From: Cryobacterium sp. Y11
GTDB taxonomy: Bacteria; Actinomycetota; Actinomycetes; Actinomycetales; Microbacteriaceae
NCBI RefSeq assembly: GCF_002929535.1
Contig: NZ_PJJO01000060.1
Coordinates: 186,001-250,000 of the forward strand
Reading direction: 5' to 3'
Length of the DNA stretch: 64,000 nucleotides
Position 1 is the first letter of the stretch. The number at the start of each line of letters is the position of its first letter. Positions 35,471 through 46,544 of the stretch are shown here, piece after piece. The notes beneath the pieces are model-generated. The model worked only from the letters and a program-made list of their open reading frames with translations. It did not search any database and was not told where the DNA came from. A program made the position numbers and the translations under genes.

Positions 35471-36789
35471 TTAAGGAGCCCCTCATAGTGTCGCTGCTGC
35501 AGTTGCGAGTCGATCTGCTTGACCGTCTCCAGCCCGACACCGACGATGATGAGAATGCTCGCGCCGCCGAACGGGAAGTTCTGGTCTGCCCCGATGACCG
35601 AGAAGGCGATCAGTGGAATCAACGCGATGAAGCCGAGATAGAGCGAGCCCGGAAGCGTGATGCGAGTTAGTACAAAGTCGAGGTACTCGGCGGTAGGGCG
35701 GCCGGCCCGAATGCCGGGAATGAACCCGCCGTACTTCTTCATGTTGTCGGCAACCTCTTCGGGGTTGAACGTAATGGCCACGTAGAAGTAGGTGAAGCCG
35801 ATAATCAGAAGGAAGTACATCAGCATGTACAGGGGCTGGTCACCACCGGTGAGGTTGTTCGAGATCCAGACAACCCAGGCGATCGGTTCCTCGCCAGCGG
35901 CCGGCTGGTTGAACTGGGCCAGCAGCGCCGGTAGGTACAGCAGCGACGAGGCAAAGATGACCGGGATAACGCCCGCCATGTTCACCTTGATCGGGATATA
36001 GGTGTTGTTGCCGCCGTAGGTGCGACGGCCAACCATGCGCTTGGCGTACTGCACCGGTATTCGGCGCTGCGACTGTTCGACAAAGACCACACCGGCGACC
36101 ACCACAAGGCCAACGAGCAGCACAATGATGAGGGTGTCCGGGCCCTGCTGCTGTCCGATGGCACCCAGCGAGCCGGGGAAGAGGGCGGCGATCGAGATGA
36201 AGATCATCAGTGACATGCCGTTTCCGACACCGCGTTCGGTGACGAGCTCACCCATCCACATGATGACACCGGTACCGGCCGTCATCGTGATGACCATGAG
36301 CATGATGGCGTACCAGGCGTCGTTCGTGATCAACTGCGTGCACTCGGTGGCACCGGATGTCCCAAACAGGGCGCCGCTTCGCGCCACCGTAATCAACGTC
36401 GTCGATTGCAAAATGCCCAGGGCGATGGTGAGGTACCGGGTGTACTGCGTCAGCGTGCCTTGACCGGAGGCACCTTCCTTGTAAAGAGTGTCGAAGTGTG
36501 GGATGACCACGCGCAGCAGCTGCACGATGATCGAGGCCGTAATGTACGGCATGATGCCCAGGGCAAACACGCTCAATTGCAGCAGCGCCCCGCCGCTGAA
36601 GAGGTTCACGAGCTCATAGAGGCCGCTCGTGCCCTGGTTAGCCGCCAGACACAACTGCACGTTGGAGAAGTCGACGAACGGGGTCGGAATAAACGAGCCC
36701 AAACGGAACAGAGCAATGATACCCAGGGTGAAACCGATCTTCTTTCGAAGGTCAGGTGTGCGGAAGATCCGCGCAATGGCGCTGAACAA
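35467..36789 (-). CDS. secY: Preprotein translocase subunit SecY
   Basis: The protein-conducting channel of the Sec pathway, 440 residues with ten membrane helices. Signatures include LGIMPYITASIIVQLLRVVIP (read as two overlapping SecY motifs), VIWMGELVTERGVGNG-like text and IPVQYAKRMVGRRTYGG. The 140 bp between rplO and secY contains an attenuator-like hairpin, so secY-adk-map may be set at a lower level than the ribosomal genes. Confidence 0.97.
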   Translation of the reverse strand: MFSAIARIFRTPDLRKKIGFTLGIIALFRLGSFIPTPFVDFSNVQLCLAANQGTSGLYELVNLFSGGALLQLSVFALGIMPYITASIIVQLLRVVIPHFDTLYKEGASGQGTLTQYTRYLTIALGILQSTTLITVARSGALFGTSGATECTQLITNDAWYAIMLMVITMTAGTGVIMWMGELVTERGVGNGMSLMIFISIAALFPGSLGAIGQQQGPDTLIIVLLVGLVVVAGVVFVEQSQRRIPVQYAKRMVGRRTYGGNNTYIPIKVNMAGVIPVIFASSLLYLPALLAQFNQPAAGEEPIAWVVWISNNLTGGDQPLYMLMYFLLIIGFTYFYVAITFNPEEVADNMKKYGGFIPGIRAGRPTAEYLDFVLTRITLPGSLYLGFIALIPLIAFSVIGADQNFPFGGASILIIVGVGLETVKQIDSQLQQRHYEGLLK

Positions 36790-36858
36790 AAAGGCCTCCA
36801 GATATTAACGCAGATCAACACGTGCGGACCAACGAGCACAGACCGACTTAAGGAAAAC

Positions 36859-36911
36859 GAGCTTGCCGGGTCATACCAAACGATTGACTCGAATGACGAC
36901 CCGACAAGCTC
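36859..36911 (-). terminator. Attenuator-like hairpin between rplO and secY
   Basis: GAGCTTG-CGGGTC arms (36859-36872 with 36898-36911) pair at 13 of 14 positions around a 25 nt loop. On the minus strand the stem is followed directly by GTTTTCCTT, which resembles a leaky terminator. Confidence 0.55.
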
Positions 36912-36929
36912 AATAAAGCGTCTACGGAT

Positions 36930-37454
36930 TTACTTTACAGATCCACCCGCGGCGACAATTTTCTGCTCAGCTGAAGCAGAGACCTTATCGACCGTCACGT
37001 TCAGCTTAACCGTAATCTCACCGGTACCGAGAACCTTGACTTTTTCATTGTCGCGAACTGCGCCCTTGGCGATCAGGCTAGCGATGGTGACATCGCCGCC
37101 ATTCGGGTAGAACAACTCGAGCTTTTCCAGGTTGACAACCTGGTACTCGACGCGGAACGGGTTCTTGAATCCACGCAGTTTCGGGGTGCGCATGTGCAGC
37201 GGCATCTGCCCACCCTCGAAGCCGACGCGCACGCTGTAGCGTGCCTTCGTGCCCTTGGTGCCTCGACCCGCGGTCTTACCCTTGGATCCTTCACCACGGC
37301 CAACGCGCTGGCGGGCCTTCTTCGCTCCAGGAGCCGGTCGAAGGTGGTGTACCTTCAGCACGTGCTCGCGGGGCTCGGTCGCCGTGACAACAGCGGCCTT
37401 CTTCGTTGCAGCGGCCTTTTTGGGGGCAGCAGTAGCTTCCTTCTCGTCAGCCAT
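36930..37454 (-). CDS. rplO: 50S ribosomal protein L15
   Basis: 174 residues. The L15 core begins [35 protein letters not shown] (basic, Gly-rich) and runs through [20 protein letters not shown]. The first 28 residues are an Ala/Lys-rich extension ([15 protein letters not shown]) absent from short homologues. Stop and start codons overlap with rpmD (TAATG). Confidence 0.96.
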   Translation of the reverse strand: MADEKEATAAPKKAAATKKAAVVTATEPREHVLKVHHLRPAPGAKKARQRVGRGEGSKGKTAGRGTKGTKARYSVRVGFEGGQMPLHMRTPKLRGFKNPFRVEYQVVNLEKLELFYPNGGDVTIASLIAKGAVRDNEKVKVLGTGEITVKLNVTVDKVSASAEQKIVAAGGSVK

Positions 37455-37636
37455 TAGTCAATCTCCTCGACCTTTACGAGGTGAGCGACGGTGTTGACGT
37501 AGCCACGGTTCTGCGAGTTGTCCTCGCGGATCGTGACGGCGCCAATGCGTCGCAGACCCAGGCTGCGAAGAGTGTCGCGCTGGTTCTGCTTCTCACTAAT
37601 TTTGGACTTGATCTGTGTGATCTTCAGCTGGGCCAT
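37454..37636 (-). CDS. rpmD: 50S ribosomal protein L30
   Basis: 60 residues: [27 protein letters not shown] and the C-terminal [11 protein letters not shown], all L30 features. It overlaps rplO and rpsE by one base each. Confidence 0.97.
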   Translation of the reverse strand: MAQLKITQIKSKISEKQNQRDTLRSLGLRRIGAVTIREDNSQNRGYVNTVAHLVKVEEID

Positions 37637-38343
37637 CAGGCACCTGCCTTCGCGGTTGCGGCCGCTGCAGCAGCAGCAGCGTCGGCACGCAGAAAACGGG
37701 CCGGAGCCACGTCTTCATAGGCCAGGCCACGGCGAGCCGCAACCGCACGCGGCTCTTCGAGCTGGTGCAGAGCCGCGACCGTGGCGTGCACGATGTTGAT
37801 GGTGTTCGACGAGCCGAGCGACTTGCTCAGAACGTCGTGGATGCCAGCGCATTCGAGTACGGCGCGCACCGGGCCACCGGCGATAACGCCGGTACCTGCT
37901 GCGGCCGGACGAAGCAGGACAACGCCTGCTGCGGCCTCACCCTGCACGGGGTGCGGGATGGTCAGGCCGACGCGAGGAACGCGGAAGAAGTTCTTCTTCG
38001 CTTCTTCGACGCCCTTGGAGATAGCGGTCGGGACCTCGCGGGCCTTACCGTATCCAACGCCGACCAGGCCGTTACCGTCGCCGACGACGACGAGAGCGGT
38101 GAAGCTGAAGCGACGACCACCCTTGACAACCTTCGATACGCGGTTGATGGTGACGACGCGCTCCAGGAACTGGCTCTTGTCGGCATCGCGGCTTCCGCGG
38201 TCCTTGTTCGGGTTACGCTCACGGCCACCGCGACGAGCCTCGCGAGGCTCGTTCTGCGGCGGTGCCGTGGAAGCAGCGGTTTCCACCGGGGCAACAGCCT
38301 CGGCAGCAACAGGTGCTGTAGTTTCGATCTTTTCAGTGCTCAC
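37636..38343 (-). CDS. rpsE: 30S ribosomal protein S5
   Basis: 235 residues. The core starts at about 60 ([20 protein letters not shown]) and contains [16 protein letters not shown]. An N-terminal Ala/Glu-rich extension and a C-terminal poly-Ala tail, encoded by repeated GCA/GCT codons, lengthen it beyond the usual 165-200 residues. It overlaps rplR by 4 bp. Confidence 0.96.
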   Translation of the reverse strand: MSTEKIETTAPVAAEAVAPVETAASTAPPQNEPREARRGGRERNPNKDRGSRDADKSQFLERVVTINRVSKVVKGGRRFSFTALVVVGDGNGLVGVGYGKAREVPTAISKGVEEAKKNFFRVPRVGLTIPHPVQGEAAAGVVLLRPAAAGTGVIAGGPVRAVLECAGIHDVLSKSLGSSNTINIVHATVAALHQLEEPRAVAARRGLAYEDVAPARFLRADAAAAAAAATAKAGA

Positions 38344-38711
38344 AGGTTCAATCCACCCTCTCGAGCTCCTTCAGCGATGGCTGCGACGCGTCCTGCGTAC
38401 TTGCTGCCACCACGGTCAAATACAACGGCTTCGATGCCGGCAGCTTTCGCACGCTCTGCAACGAGCTCACCGACCTTGCGGGCCTTGGCGGTCTTGTCAC
38501 CATCGAAGGTGCGCAAGTCCGTTTCGAGCGTGGATGCCGACGCAAGGGTGAAACCCTTGCTGTCGTCGACGACCTGCACGAATACGTGGCGAGCCGAGCG
38601 CGTGACGACGAGGCGCGGGCGAAGCGCCGTTCCCTCGATCTTCTTGCGAAGACGCGTGTGTCGACGTCCGCGGGCTGCGGCCTTGCTCTTGCCTCTAGTT
38701 CCGAGTCCCAT
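38340..38711 (-). CDS. rplR: 50S ribosomal protein L18
   Basis: 123 residues; binds 5S rRNA with L5. [32 protein letters not shown] and the C-terminal [18 protein letters not shown] are L18 signatures. Two bases separate it from rplF. Confidence 0.97.
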   Translation of the reverse strand: MGLGTRGKSKAAARGRRHTRLRKKIEGTALRPRLVVTRSARHVFVQVVDDSKGFTLASASTLETDLRTFDGDKTAKARKVGELVAERAKAAGIEAVVFDRGGSKYAGRVAAIAEGAREGGLNL

Positions 38712-38713
38712 GG

Positions 38714-39250
38714 CTACTTACCGCTCTTTCCGGCCTTGCGGCGAACAATCTCGCCGGCGTAACGCACACCCTTGCCCTTGTAGGGCTCTGGCTTGCGAAT
38801 CTTACGGATGTTGGCGGCAACCTCGCCGACGGCCTGCTTGTCGATTCCGCTGACCGTGAGCTTGTTGACGCTCTCCACGGTCAAAACGATTCCGGCTGGC
38901 GGCTCGACGACGACCGGGTGCGAGAAGCCGAGGGCGAACTCAACGGAGGTGCCCTTCTGCGCCGCGCGGTAACCGGTACCGACGATTTCGAGACCCTTGG
39001 TGTAACCAACGGTTACGCCGATGATCTGGTTGTTGATCAGGGTGCGAGTCAGACCGTGCAGCGAACGCGACTGGCGTTCGTCGTTCGGACGGGTGACGAG
39101 AACGTGACCGTCCTCGATCGACACCGCGATGGGCTTGGAAACGACGAGCGCAAGCTCGCCCTTTGGGCCCTTGACGGAGACGGCCTGGCCGTCAGCCACA
39201 ACCGTGACCCCTGCGGGGATCGGGATGGGCAGTCTTCCAATACGTGACAT
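38714..39250 (-). CDS. rplF: 50S ribosomal protein L6
   Basis: 178 residues beginning [15 protein letters not shown], with [10 protein letters not shown] and the C-terminal motif [16 protein letters not shown] that contacts 23S rRNA. It lies 6 bp from rpsH. Confidence 0.98.
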   Translation of the reverse strand: MSRIGRLPIPIPAGVTVVADGQAVSVKGPKGELALVVSKPIAVSIEDGHVLVTRPNDERQSRSLHGLTRTLINNQIIGVTVGYTKGLEIVGTGYRAAQKGTSVEFALGFSHPVVVEPPAGIVLTVESVNKLTVSGIDKQAVGEVAANIRKIRKPEPYKGKGVRYAGEIVRRKAGKSGK

Positions 39251-39256
39251 TCTCAG

Positions 39257-39655
39257 TTACCACACGTAGGCGAGAACTTCTCCGCCTACGCCCTTCTTCT
39301 CAGCCTGGCGGTCGGTGAGCAGACCGCTGGACGTGGACAGGATGGCAACGCCGAGGCCGCCGAGAACTGTGGGGATCTCGGTCGACTTTGCGTACACGCG
39401 CAGGCCGGGCTTGGAAACCCGCTTGATCCCGACGATGGAACGCTCGCGGTTCGGACCGAACTTGAGGTCCAAGGTGAGGGTCTTGCCTACTGTTGCATCC
39501 GTGACGGTCCAGGCGGAGATGTAACCCTGAGCCTTGAGGATGTCAGCGATGTGCGCTTTCAATTTGCTATGCGGCATCGACACTGTGTCGTGGTACGCCG
39601 AGTTAGCGTTGCGCAGTCTGGTCAGCATGTCTGCGACCGGATCTGTCATTGTCAT
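39257..39655 (-). CDS. rpsH: 30S ribosomal protein S8
   Basis: 132 residues from ATG 39655 (ATG 39649 is equally possible; both follow GAAAGG). [21 protein letters not shown] and the C-terminal [22 protein letters not shown] are typical. S8 represses the spc operon in E. coli by binding its mRNA; the 190 bp upstream gap here holds a hairpin. Confidence 0.97.
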   Translation of the reverse strand: MTMTDPVADMLTRLRNANSAYHDTVSMPHSKLKAHIADILKAQGYISAWTVTDATVGKTLTLDLKFGPNRERSIVGIKRVSKPGLRVYAKSTEIPTVLGGLGVAILSTSSGLLTDRQAEKKGVGGEVLAYVW

Positions 39656-39797
39656 TTTGTGGTGCCTTTCTCGCCTGGTTTCGCCCATTCATTACACGAA
39701 TGACGACCTGTGGTGGTGAGGAAACCGATCGGTTGATCGGCTTCCGGGGTGAAAATCTAGGTGCGCCCATTGTTAAAATACGGGCGAGGCCAACTGT

Positions 39798-39831
39798 GAG
39801 TTGGGAGCCTGCAAGCGCAAGCTCCCAACTC
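39798..39831. other. Perfect 11 bp hairpin between rplE and rpsH
   Basis: GAGTTGGGAGC (39798-39808) and GCTCCCAACTC (39821-39831) pair exactly with a 12 nt loop, 14 bp after the rplE stop. No T-run follows on the minus strand, so it is more likely an mRNA stability or protein-binding element than a terminator. rpsN, usually found in this gap, is absent. Confidence 0.5.
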
Positions 39832-39844
39832 TAGTTGAAAAACG

Positions 39845-40453
39845 CTACTTCTGCGCGTCGTCCGTCTTGAACGGGAAGCCGAGCGCCTTGAGCAGTGCGC
39901 GACCCTCGTCGTTGTTCTTGGCGGTCGTCACAACGGTGATGTCCATGCCGCGAACGCGGTCGATGCGGTCCTGGTCGATCTCGTGGAACATGACCTGCTC
40001 GGTCAGACCGAAGGTGTAGTTGCCCGCACCGTCGAACTGCTTGTCGGACAGACCGCGGAAGTCACGGATACGAGGAAGGGCCAGGCTGAGCAGCCGGTCC
40101 AGGAATTCCCACATGCGGTCGCCACGAAGAGTGACGTGGGCGCCGATGGGCTGTCCCTCACGCAGTTTGAACTGCGCGATGGACTTGCGGGCCTTGGTGA
40201 CCTGCGGCTTCTGGCCGGTGATCTTGGTGAGGTCGGAAACCGCACCGTCCATCACCTTGCCGTCGCGTGCTGCTTCTCCGACACCCATGTTGACGACAAT
40301 CTTCGTCAGGGTGGGGATGCGGTGCACGTTGGTGAAGCCGAGTTCTGCGGAGAGCTTGGCACTGATCTCATCGCGGTACTTTTGCTTCAGACGCGGCAGG
40401 GCCTTGACGGGCGCGGTGCCCCCAGTGCCTTCAACAACTGCGGTGTCAGTCAT
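39845..40453 (-). CDS. rplE: 50S ribosomal protein L5
   Basis: 202 residues with [27 protein letters not shown] and [21 protein letters not shown], the L5 core that binds 5S rRNA. A short Thr/Gly-rich N-terminal extension is normal for the group. It overlaps rplX by one base. Confidence 0.97.
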   Translation of the reverse strand: MTDTAVVEGTGGTAPVKALPRLKQKYRDEISAKLSAELGFTNVHRIPTLTKIVVNMGVGEAARDGKVMDGAVSDLTKITGQKPQVTKARKSIAQFKLREGQPIGAHVTLRGDRMWEFLDRLLSLALPRIRDFRGLSDKQFDGAGNYTFGLTEQVMFHEIDQDRIDRVRGMDITVVTTAKNNDEGRALLKALGFPFKTDDAQK

Positions 40454-40812
40454 TAGAGGTCCTTCCCTGACTTCTTGGCGTAACGAATGCGGACCGTCTT
40501 GGTGACGCCGTCCTTCGTTACCTCTTCCTGGCGGAAGCCAACGCGGGTCGGCTTCTTGGTCTCCGGGTCGACGATCGCAACGTTGGACACGTGGATGGGG
40601 GCTTCGAAGGTCTCGATGCCACCCGTCTTCGTGCCGCGCTGGGTCTGGCCGACGCGAACGTGCTTGGTCACGAAGTTGATGCCCTCAACGAGGACACGGT
40701 TCTTCTCGACGTCGACGGAGATGATCTTGCCCTGCTTGCCACGGTCTCCGCCGCGAGCCTGGCTGCGGCCGCTGATGACCTGAACGAGGTCACCCTTTTT
40801 GATTCTGGCCAT
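40453..40812 (-). CDS. rplX: 50S ribosomal protein L24
   Basis: 119 residues with the KOW motif [24 protein letters not shown] opening and [16 protein letters not shown]. An assembly initiator for the large subunit. Two bases separate it from rplN. Confidence 0.97.
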   Translation of the reverse strand: MARIKKGDLVQVISGRSQARGGDRGKQGKIISVDVEKNRVLVEGINFVTKHVRVGQTQRGTKTGGIETFEAPIHVSNVAIVDPETKKPTRVGFRQEEVTKDGVTKTVRIRYAKKSGKDL

Positions 40813-40814
40813 GA

Positions 40815-41183
40815 TTAAATAACCTCCGGTGCCAGCGAGATGATCTTCATGAACTTCTTGTCGCGAAGCTCGCGACCGACCGGTCCGAAGATTCGGGTGC
40901 CGCGGGGGTCACCGTCTGCCTTCAAGATCACTGCAGCGTTCTCATCGAACTTGATGTAGGAACCGTCTGGACGACGAGTCTCCTTCTTGGTGCGAACGAT
41001 GACAGCTTTGACGATGTCACCCTTCTTGACGTTGCCGCCCGGGATTGCATCCTTGACCGTGGCGACGATGACGTCGCCGAGGCCTGCGTAACGGCGGCCG
41101 GAGCCACCGAGAACGCGGATGGTCAAGAGTTCCTTGGCACCGGTGTTGTCGGCAACCTTGACTCGTGATTCTTGCTGAAGCAC
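40815..41183 (-). CDS. rplN: 50S ribosomal protein L14
   Basis: 122 residues starting [20 protein letters not shown], with [20 protein letters not shown] and [15 protein letters not shown] text ([14 protein letters not shown]). It ends 2 bp from rplX and follows rpsQ after 34 bp. Confidence 0.98.
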   Translation of the reverse strand: MLQQESRVKVADNTGAKELLTIRVLGGSGRRYAGLGDVIVATVKDAIPGGNVKKGDIVKAVIVRTKKETRRPDGSYIKFDENAAVILKADGDPRGTRIFGPVGRELRDKKFMKIISLAPEVI

Positions 41184-41217
41184 TTTATAACTCCTTTACG
41201 TCAAGTAAGCGCGAGGC

Positions 41218-41517
41218 TTACTTGGCCTTCTCAAGAATCTCGACCAGGCGCCAGCGCTTGGAAGCGCTCAGCGGACGGGTCTCACTGATCAGGACCAGGT
41301 CGCCGATGCCGGCGGAGTTCGCCTCGTCGTGCGCCTTCAGCTTGGATGTACGGCGGATGACCTTGCCGTACAACGGGTGCTTCACGCGGTCTTCGACCAC
41401 GACAATGATGGTTTTATTCATCTTGTCGCTGGTCACATAACCACGCAGCGTCTTGCGGTAACCGCGAACGAGAGCTTCTGCCTCGGCTGCGACGACCGTT
41501 TCGTCAGTCTTCGCCAT
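41218..41517 (-). CDS. rpsQ: 30S ribosomal protein S17
   Basis: 99 residues; after a 20-residue extension come [31 protein letters not shown] and [20 protein letters not shown]. Two bases separate it from rpmC. Confidence 0.97.
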   Translation of the reverse strand: MAKTDETVVAAEAEALVRGYRKTLRGYVTSDKMNKTIIVVVEDRVKHPLYGKVIRRTSKLKAHDEANSAGIGDLVLISETRPLSASKRWRLVEILEKAK

Positions 41518-41519
41518 GA

Positions 41520-41864
41520 CTAGGCCTCCTTCGTCTCGACGGCCTCGGTTGCAGCGTCATCCGTGGACTCGACTGCGGCCTTGGCCTTCTTGGTCTTTTT
41601 CTCTGCCTTCTCAACCTTGGCCGGAGCCACGGCTACAACCGGCGTGGCACGAATGCCGAGCTCGCGCTCACGGAGAACCGTGTAGATGCGAGCGATGTCG
41701 CGCTTGACCGCGCGGAGGCGGCCATGGCTTTCGAGCTGTCCGGTGGCCGACTGGAAGCGCAGGTTGAACAGCTCTTCCTTGGCCTTCTTCAGCTCTTCGA
41801 ACAGCTTCTCGTTGTCAAAAGTATCGAGCTCGACTGGGGCGAGCTCCTTGGTTCCGATCGCCAT
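41520..41864 (-). CDS. rpmC: 50S ribosomal protein L29 with long C-terminal tail
   Basis: Residues 8-75 are L29 ([40 protein letters not shown]). About 38 further residues are Ala/Lys then Glu/Asp rich ([20 protein letters not shown]), extending a protein that is usually 60-80 residues. It overlaps rplP by one base. Confidence 0.96.
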   Translation of the reverse strand: MAIGTKELAPVELDTFDNEKLFEELKKAKEELFNLRFQSATGQLESHGRLRAVKRDIARIYTVLRERELGIRATPVVAVAPAKVEKAEKKTKKAKAAVESTDDAATEAVETKEA

Positions 41865-42283
41865 TATGCGTCGCCCTCCTCGCGCTTGATGATGCGTGCC
41901 TTGAGGGGCAGCTTGTGAATTGCGCGGGTCAGCGCCTCTTTCGCAACGGCGTCAGTGACACCGCTGAGCTCGAACAGAACGCGACCCGGCTTGACGTTGG
42001 CAACCCACCACTCAACCGAACCCTTACCGGAACCCATGCGGGTTTCGGCGGGCTTCTTGGTCAGCGGGCGGTCGGGGTAGATGTTGATCCACACCTTCCC
42101 GCCACGCTTGATGTGACGCGTCATGGCGATACGAGCGGACTCGATCTGACGGTTGGTCACATATGCCGGGGTCAGCGCCTGAATGCCGTACTCACCGAAG
42201 GACACCGTGGTGCCACCGGTAGCGTGGCCGGTGCGACCCGGGTGGTGCTGCTTACGGTGCTTGACTTTACGTGGAATCAACAT
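41864..42283 (-). CDS. rplP: 50S ribosomal protein L16
   Basis: 139 residues starting [16 protein letters not shown], with [29 protein letters not shown] (split here as two adjoining L16 motifs) near the A-site tRNA contact. Overlaps rpsC by one base. Confidence 0.98.
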   Translation of the reverse strand: MLIPRKVKHRKQHHPGRTGHATGGTTVSFGEYGIQALTPAYVTNRQIESARIAMTRHIKRGGKVWINIYPDRPLTKKPAETRMGSGKGSVEWWVANVKPGRVLFELSGVTDAVAKEALTRAIHKLPLKARIIKREEGDA

Positions 42284-43065
42284 TATTTAGCCTCCGCGGC
42301 TGCTGCGACTGGTGCCGCTACCGCTACCGCTGCCGGAGCATCTGCACGAGGTGCACGGCGCGGTCGATCGTCACGACGCTCGGGGCGGGACGACTTAGCG
42401 TTGGCCTGCTCGCGAGCGAGTTCCTTGTTGGTGATGTCGCCCTTGTAGATCCAGACCTTCACGCCGATACGGCCGAAGGTGGTCTTGGCTTCGTAGAAGC
42501 CGTAGTCAATGTTCGCGCGAAGCGTGTGCAGTGGCACCCGGCCTTCGCGGTAGAACTCGCTGCGGCTCATCTCGGCGCCACCCAGACGACCGGACACCTG
42601 GATGCGAACACCCTTGGCGCCGGCGCGCTGTGCACCCTGCAGGCCCTTACGCATTGCGCGGCGGAAGGCCACACGTGCGGAGAGCTGCTCGGCGATACCC
42701 TGCGCGACGAGCTGGGCATCCTGCTCGGGGTTCTTGACCTCGAGGATGTTCAGCTGAATCTGCTTGGCGGTGAGCTTTTCCAGGTCTGAGCGGATGCGCT
42801 CGGCTTCCGCGCCGCGGCGACCAATCACAATGCCCGGACGGGCGGTGTGAATGTCAACGCGAACACGGTCACGAGTGCGCTCGATCTCGATGCGGCTGAC
42901 GCCGGCACGGTCAAGGCTGGTGCTCAGCAGGCGACGAATCTTGACGTCTTCTGCAACAAAATCAGCGTAACGCTGACCCGGCTTGGTCGAGTCAGAGAAC
43001 CAACGCGATACGTGATCGGTGGTGATTCCCAGACGGAAGCCATAGGGGTTTACTTTCTGACCCAT
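42283..43065 (-). CDS. rpsC: 30S ribosomal protein S3
   Basis: 260 residues beginning [18 protein letters not shown], with the KH motif [19 protein letters not shown] and [15 protein letters not shown]. The last 40 residues are a basic then Ala-rich tail. Overlaps rplV by one base. Confidence 0.98.
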   Translation of the reverse strand: MGQKVNPYGFRLGITTDHVSRWFSDSTKPGQRYADFVAEDVKIRRLLSTSLDRAGVSRIEIERTRDRVRVDIHTARPGIVIGRRGAEAERIRSDLEKLTAKQIQLNILEVKNPEQDAQLVAQGIAEQLSARVAFRRAMRKGLQGAQRAGAKGVRIQVSGRLGGAEMSRSEFYREGRVPLHTLRANIDYGFYEAKTTFGRIGVKVWIYKGDITNKELAREQANAKSSRPERRDDRPRRAPRADAPAAVAVAAPVAAAAEAK

Positions 43066-43430
43066 TACTTCGTACCCTCCTCAGGAGTGGTGAGCACAAC
43101 CGTGATGTGGCTGGTGCGCTTCTTGATTTCGAATGCGCGGCCCTGGGCACGAGCTTGGAAACGCTTGAGGGTCGTACCCTCGTCAACGAATGCCCGGCTG
43201 ATGAACAGGTCCTGCTCGTCCAGATACGTGTTGGCTGCATCTGCCTTGACCCGGGCGTTGGCGATGGCCGAGGCCACCAGCTTGTACACCGGATCGCTCG
43301 CGCCCTGGGGCGCAAACTTCAGAATTCCCAGCGCTTCATGCGCCTGCTTGCCGCGGATCATGTCAACAACGCGACGAGCCTTCTGGGGGGTAACGCGGAT
43401 GTGACGCACGCGTGCGATCGACTCCACCAT
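43065..43430 (-). CDS. rplV: 50S ribosomal protein L22
   Basis: 121 residues: [32 protein letters not shown], and the exit-tunnel loop around [21 protein letters not shown]. It follows rpsS by 26 bp. Confidence 0.98.
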   Translation of the reverse strand: MVESIARVRHIRVTPQKARRVVDMIRGKQAHEALGILKFAPQGASDPVYKLVASAIANARVKADAANTYLDEQDLFISRAFVDEGTTLKRFQARAQGRAFEIKKRTSHITVVLTTPEEGTK

Positions 43431-43456
43431 TTCTTCTCCTCCTTCACGTCCCCGCG

Positions 43457-43738
43457 CTAGCGGCGACGGCCCTTCTTGTCGTCCTTCACGTGTCCACGGA
43501 AGGTGCGGGTGGGCGCAAACTCGCCGAGCTTGTGGCCGACCATGCTCTCGGTGACGAACACCGGGATGTGCTTGCGTCCGTCGTGCACTGCGATGGTGTG
43601 TCCGAGCATGTCGGGGATGATCATCGAGCGGCGCGACCAGGTCTTGATTACGTTCTTGCTTTTGGCTTCGTTCGCCGCGAACACCTTGCGAAGCAGGTGG
43701 TCGTCAACGAAAGGGCCTTTCTTAAGACTTCTTGGCAT
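43457..43738 (-). CDS. rpsS: 30S ribosomal protein S19
   Basis: 93 residues: [39 protein letters not shown] and [17 protein letters not shown]. It follows rplB by 9 bp. Confidence 0.98.
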   Translation of the reverse strand: MPRSLKKGPFVDDHLLRKVFAANEAKSKNVIKTWSRRSMIIPDMLGHTIAVHDGRKHIPVFVTESMVGHKLGEFAPTRTFRGHVKDDKKGRRR

Positions 43739-43747
43739 CGTCTACTC

Positions 43748-44587
43748 CTACTTACGCTTCTTGCCGACGGTGCGGCGACGAACAATGAGCTTGTCGCTTT
43801 CCTTATTCGGGTGGCGGGTGCGCCCTTCCTTCTGACCCCAGGGGCTGACGGGGTGACGTCCACCGGACGTCTTACCCTCACCACCACCGTGCGGGTGATC
43901 GACCGGGTTCATGGCAACACCACGAACGGTCGGGCGAACGCCTTTCCAGCGCATACGTCCGGCCTTGCCCCAGTTGATGTTCGACTGCTCGGCGTTGCCG
44001 ACCTCGCCGATCGTCGCGCGGCAGCGAGCATCCACGTTACGGATTTCACCAGACGGCAGACGAAGCTGGGCGTAGACGCCCTCCTTCGCGACGAGACGAA
44101 CCGACGAACCGGCGGAGCGGGCCATCTTGGCGCCACCACCCGGACGCAGCTCGATCGCGTGAATGATGGTACCGGTGGGGATGTTCTTCAAAGGCAGGTT
44201 GTTGCCGGGCTTGATGTCAGCCCCGGCTCCCGACTCGATGATGTCGCCCTGGCTGAGCTTGTTCGGCGCGATGATGTAACGCTTCGTGCCGTCGATGAAG
44301 TGCAGGAGCGCGATGCGCGCCGTGCGGTTCGGGTCGTATTCAATTTCGGCGACGCGGGCGTTGACGCCGTCCTTGTCGTTGCGCTTGAAGTCGATCACGC
44401 GGTACTGGCGCTTGTGGCCACCACCGATGTGACGGGTCGTGATGCGGCCCTGGTTGTTACGTCCACCGGTCTTGGAGAGCGGACGCAGCAGCGACTTCTC
44501 CGGGGTGGAACGCGTGATTTCCGCGAAGTCGGCAACGGATGAACCGCGTCGACCCGGGGTCGTGGGCTTGTACTTACGAATAGCCAT
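43748..44587 (-). CDS. rplB: 50S ribosomal protein L2
   Basis: 279 residues with [19 protein letters not shown], the peptidyl-transferase-proximal [12 protein letters not shown] (the conserved His is intact) and a basic C-terminus GKKRK. It follows rplW by 22 bp. Confidence 0.98.
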   Translation of the reverse strand: MAIRKYKPTTPGRRGSSVADFAEITRSTPEKSLLRPLSKTGGRNNQGRITTRHIGGGHKRQYRVIDFKRNDKDGVNARVAEIEYDPNRTARIALLHFIDGTKRYIIAPNKLSQGDIIESGAGADIKPGNNLPLKNIPTGTIIHAIELRPGGGAKMARSAGSSVRLVAKEGVYAQLRLPSGEIRNVDARCRATIGEVGNAEQSNINWGKAGRMRWKGVRPTVRGVAMNPVDHPHGGGEGKTSGGRHPVSPWGQKEGRTRHPNKESDKLIVRRRTVGKKRK

Positions 44588-44609
44588 TAGTTATCCCTCT
44601 GCCTGTCGC

Positions 44610-44912
44610 TTAGCCGACGGCCGTGAAGATGTCGATGGAGCCAGACTTGAGCGTGACAATGGCACGCTTGGTGTCCTTGCGCTTGCCCATGCCGAACTTG
44701 GTGCGGCGCGTCTTGCCCACGCGGTTCAGGGTGTTGATCGAAGCGACCTGCACCTTGAAGATCTTTTCGATCGCGAGCTTGATCTCCGTCTTGTTCGAGC
44801 GGGGGTCAACGATGAAGGTGTACTTACCCTCGTCAATCAGGCCATAGCTCTTCTCAGAGACAACCGGAGAGATGATGATGTCGCGGGGGTCCTTGTTGGT
44901 CGCGATAGTCAT
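44610..44912 (-). CDS. rplW: 50S ribosomal protein L23
   Basis: 100 residues from ATG 44912: [39 protein letters not shown] and [19 protein letters not shown]. The start shares one base with the rplD stop (TAATG), which fixes it against the longer frame. Confidence 0.98.
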   Translation of the reverse strand: MTIATNKDPRDIIISPVVSEKSYGLIDEGKYTFIVDPRSNKTEIKLAIEKIFKVQVASINTLNRVGKTRRTKFGMGKRKDTKRAIVTLKSGSIDIFTAVG

Positions 44913-45562
44913 TATGCGGCCACCTCTTCCTTCTTGGTCTTGCTCTCCACAAACGCGTTGAACGCACCGGTGGTGAAGACAATGTCGTCGCTGACGAGCA
45001 CGTCGTAGGCGTTGAGCTGATCCCACGAGAGGATGTGCACCGTCGGGATGTTGCGAATGCTGCGCAACGTGGTCTCGTCGGTACGCTCGAGCACAACCAG
45101 CACGTGCTTGCTCGTGGCGATCTGCGTGAGCAGCTCCAGAGCAACCTTGGTGTTGGGGGTCTCAGCCGTGAACAGTGCCTCGACGATGTGCAGGCGGCCA
45201 CCGCGGGCGCGGTCGCTTAGTGCACCCTTGAGGGCTGCGGCGATCATCTTTTTCGGGGTGCGCTGGTCGTAGCTGCGCGGGGTCGGTCCGTGGACGATTC
45301 CACCACCGGTCATCTGAGGAGCGCGGATCGAGCCCTGACGAGCGCGACCGGTTCCTTTCTGCTTGAACGGCTTGCGGCCGGCACCGGAAACTTCTCCACG
45401 GCGCTTGACCTTGCTCGTTCCCTGGCGTGCGGCTGCGAGTTGCGCAACAACGACCTGGTGGATGAGCGGAATGTTGGCTGGAACGTCGAAGAGTTCGTCG
45501 GGAAGCTCAGCAGAGCCTGCCTTCTTGCCCTTGGCGTCAATGATGTCGAGTGCTGTAGCCAT
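44912..45562 (-). CDS. rplD: 50S ribosomal protein L4
   Basis: 216 residues with the exit-tunnel loop [20 protein letters not shown] and [19 protein letters not shown]. Five bases separate it from rplC. L4 autoregulates the S10 operon in E. coli; nothing here shows that for this organism. Confidence 0.98.
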   Translation of the reverse strand: MATALDIIDAKGKKAGSAELPDELFDVPANIPLIHQVVVAQLAAARQGTSKVKRRGEVSGAGRKPFKQKGTGRARQGSIRAPQMTGGGIVHGPTPRSYDQRTPKKMIAAALKGALSDRARGGRLHIVEALFTAETPNTKVALELLTQIATSKHVLVVLERTDETTLRSIRNIPTVHILSWDQLNAYDVLVSDDIVFTTGAFNAFVESKTKKEEVAA

Positions 45563-45567
45563 GGTGA

Positions 45568-46227
45568 CTAGGCTCCCTTCACTGCGTTGCGAACGAATAC
45601 GAGACGGCCACGAGCACCGGGAACGGCACCCTTGACGAGCATGAGGCCCTTGTCGGCGTCGATGGCGTGCACCTTGAGGTTCAGCACGGTTACGCGCTCG
45701 CCACCCATACGACCAGCCATGCGCATGCCCTTGAAGACACGGCTCGGGGTCGAGGAAGCGCCGATGGAACCGGGCTTGCGGTGGTTACGGTGCGAACCGT
45801 GAGAGGAGGAAACACCCTTGAAGTTGTGACGCTTCATAACACCGGCGAAACCCTTACCCTTGCTGGTGCCCATGACGTCAACCTTGGTGCCGGCAGCGAA
45901 AACACCGTCAACGGTGAGCTCCTGGCCGAGGTTGTAGTCAGCGGCATCCGCAGTGCGGAGCTCGGTGATGTGGCGACGCGGCGTGACGCCGGCCTTGTCG
46001 AAGTGGCCGGCAAGGGGCTTGTTGACCTTGCGCGGGTCGATGGGGCCAGCGGCGATCTGAACGCCGTTGTAGCCATCCACTGCCTTGGTGCGAATCTGCG
46101 TGACAACGTTCGGCGCGATTTCGATGACGGTAACGGGAACAAGCTTGTTGTTCTCGTCCCACACCTGGGTCATGCCGAGCTTTTTGCCAAGAAGACCCTT
46201 GGTGGTCTTGGTATCGGAGTAAGACAT
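45568..46227 (-). CDS. rplC: 50S ribosomal protein L3
   Basis: 219 residues: [64 protein letters not shown] C-terminal motifs. Eight bases separate it from rpsJ. Confidence 0.98.
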   Translation of the reverse strand: MSYSDTKTTKGLLGKKLGMTQVWDENNKLVPVTVIEIAPNVVTQIRTKAVDGYNGVQIAAGPIDPRKVNKPLAGHFDKAGVTPRRHITELRTADAADYNLGQELTVDGVFAAGTKVDVMGTSKGKGFAGVMKRHNFKGVSSSHGSHRNHRKPGSIGASSTPSRVFKGMRMAGRMGGERVTVLNLKVHAIDADKGLMLVKGAVPGARGRLVFVRNAVKGA

Positions 46228-46235
46228 CGCGGGCC

Positions 46236-46544
46236 CTAGAGCTTGATCTCGATGTTGACGTCGGCCGGAAGGTCGAGGCGCATGAGCGAGTCAACAGCCT
46301 TCGGGGTCGGGTCAATGATGTCGATCAGGCGCTTGTGGGTGCGCATTTCAAAGTGCTCCCGGCTGTCCTTGTACTTGTGAGGTGAACGGATGACACACAC
46401 CACGTTCTTCTCGGTCGGAAGCGGCACCGGACCGACGACTGTAGCGCCCGCACGGGTCACTGTGTCGACGATCTTGCGCGCCGAAATGTCGATGACCTCG
46501 TGGTCATACGACTTAAGTCGAATGCGGATCTTCTGTCCCGCCAT
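46236..46544 (-). CDS. rpsJ: 30S ribosomal protein S10
   Basis: 102 residues: [44 protein letters not shown] (two adjoining S10 motifs) and [17 protein letters not shown]. First gene of the S10 operon; the 482 bp upstream holds no gene. Confidence 0.98.
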   Translation of the reverse strand: MAGQKIRIRLKSYDHEVIDISARKIVDTVTRAGATVVGPVPLPTEKNVVCVIRSPHKYKDSREHFEMRTHKRLIDIIDPTPKAVDSLMRLDLPADVNIEIKL

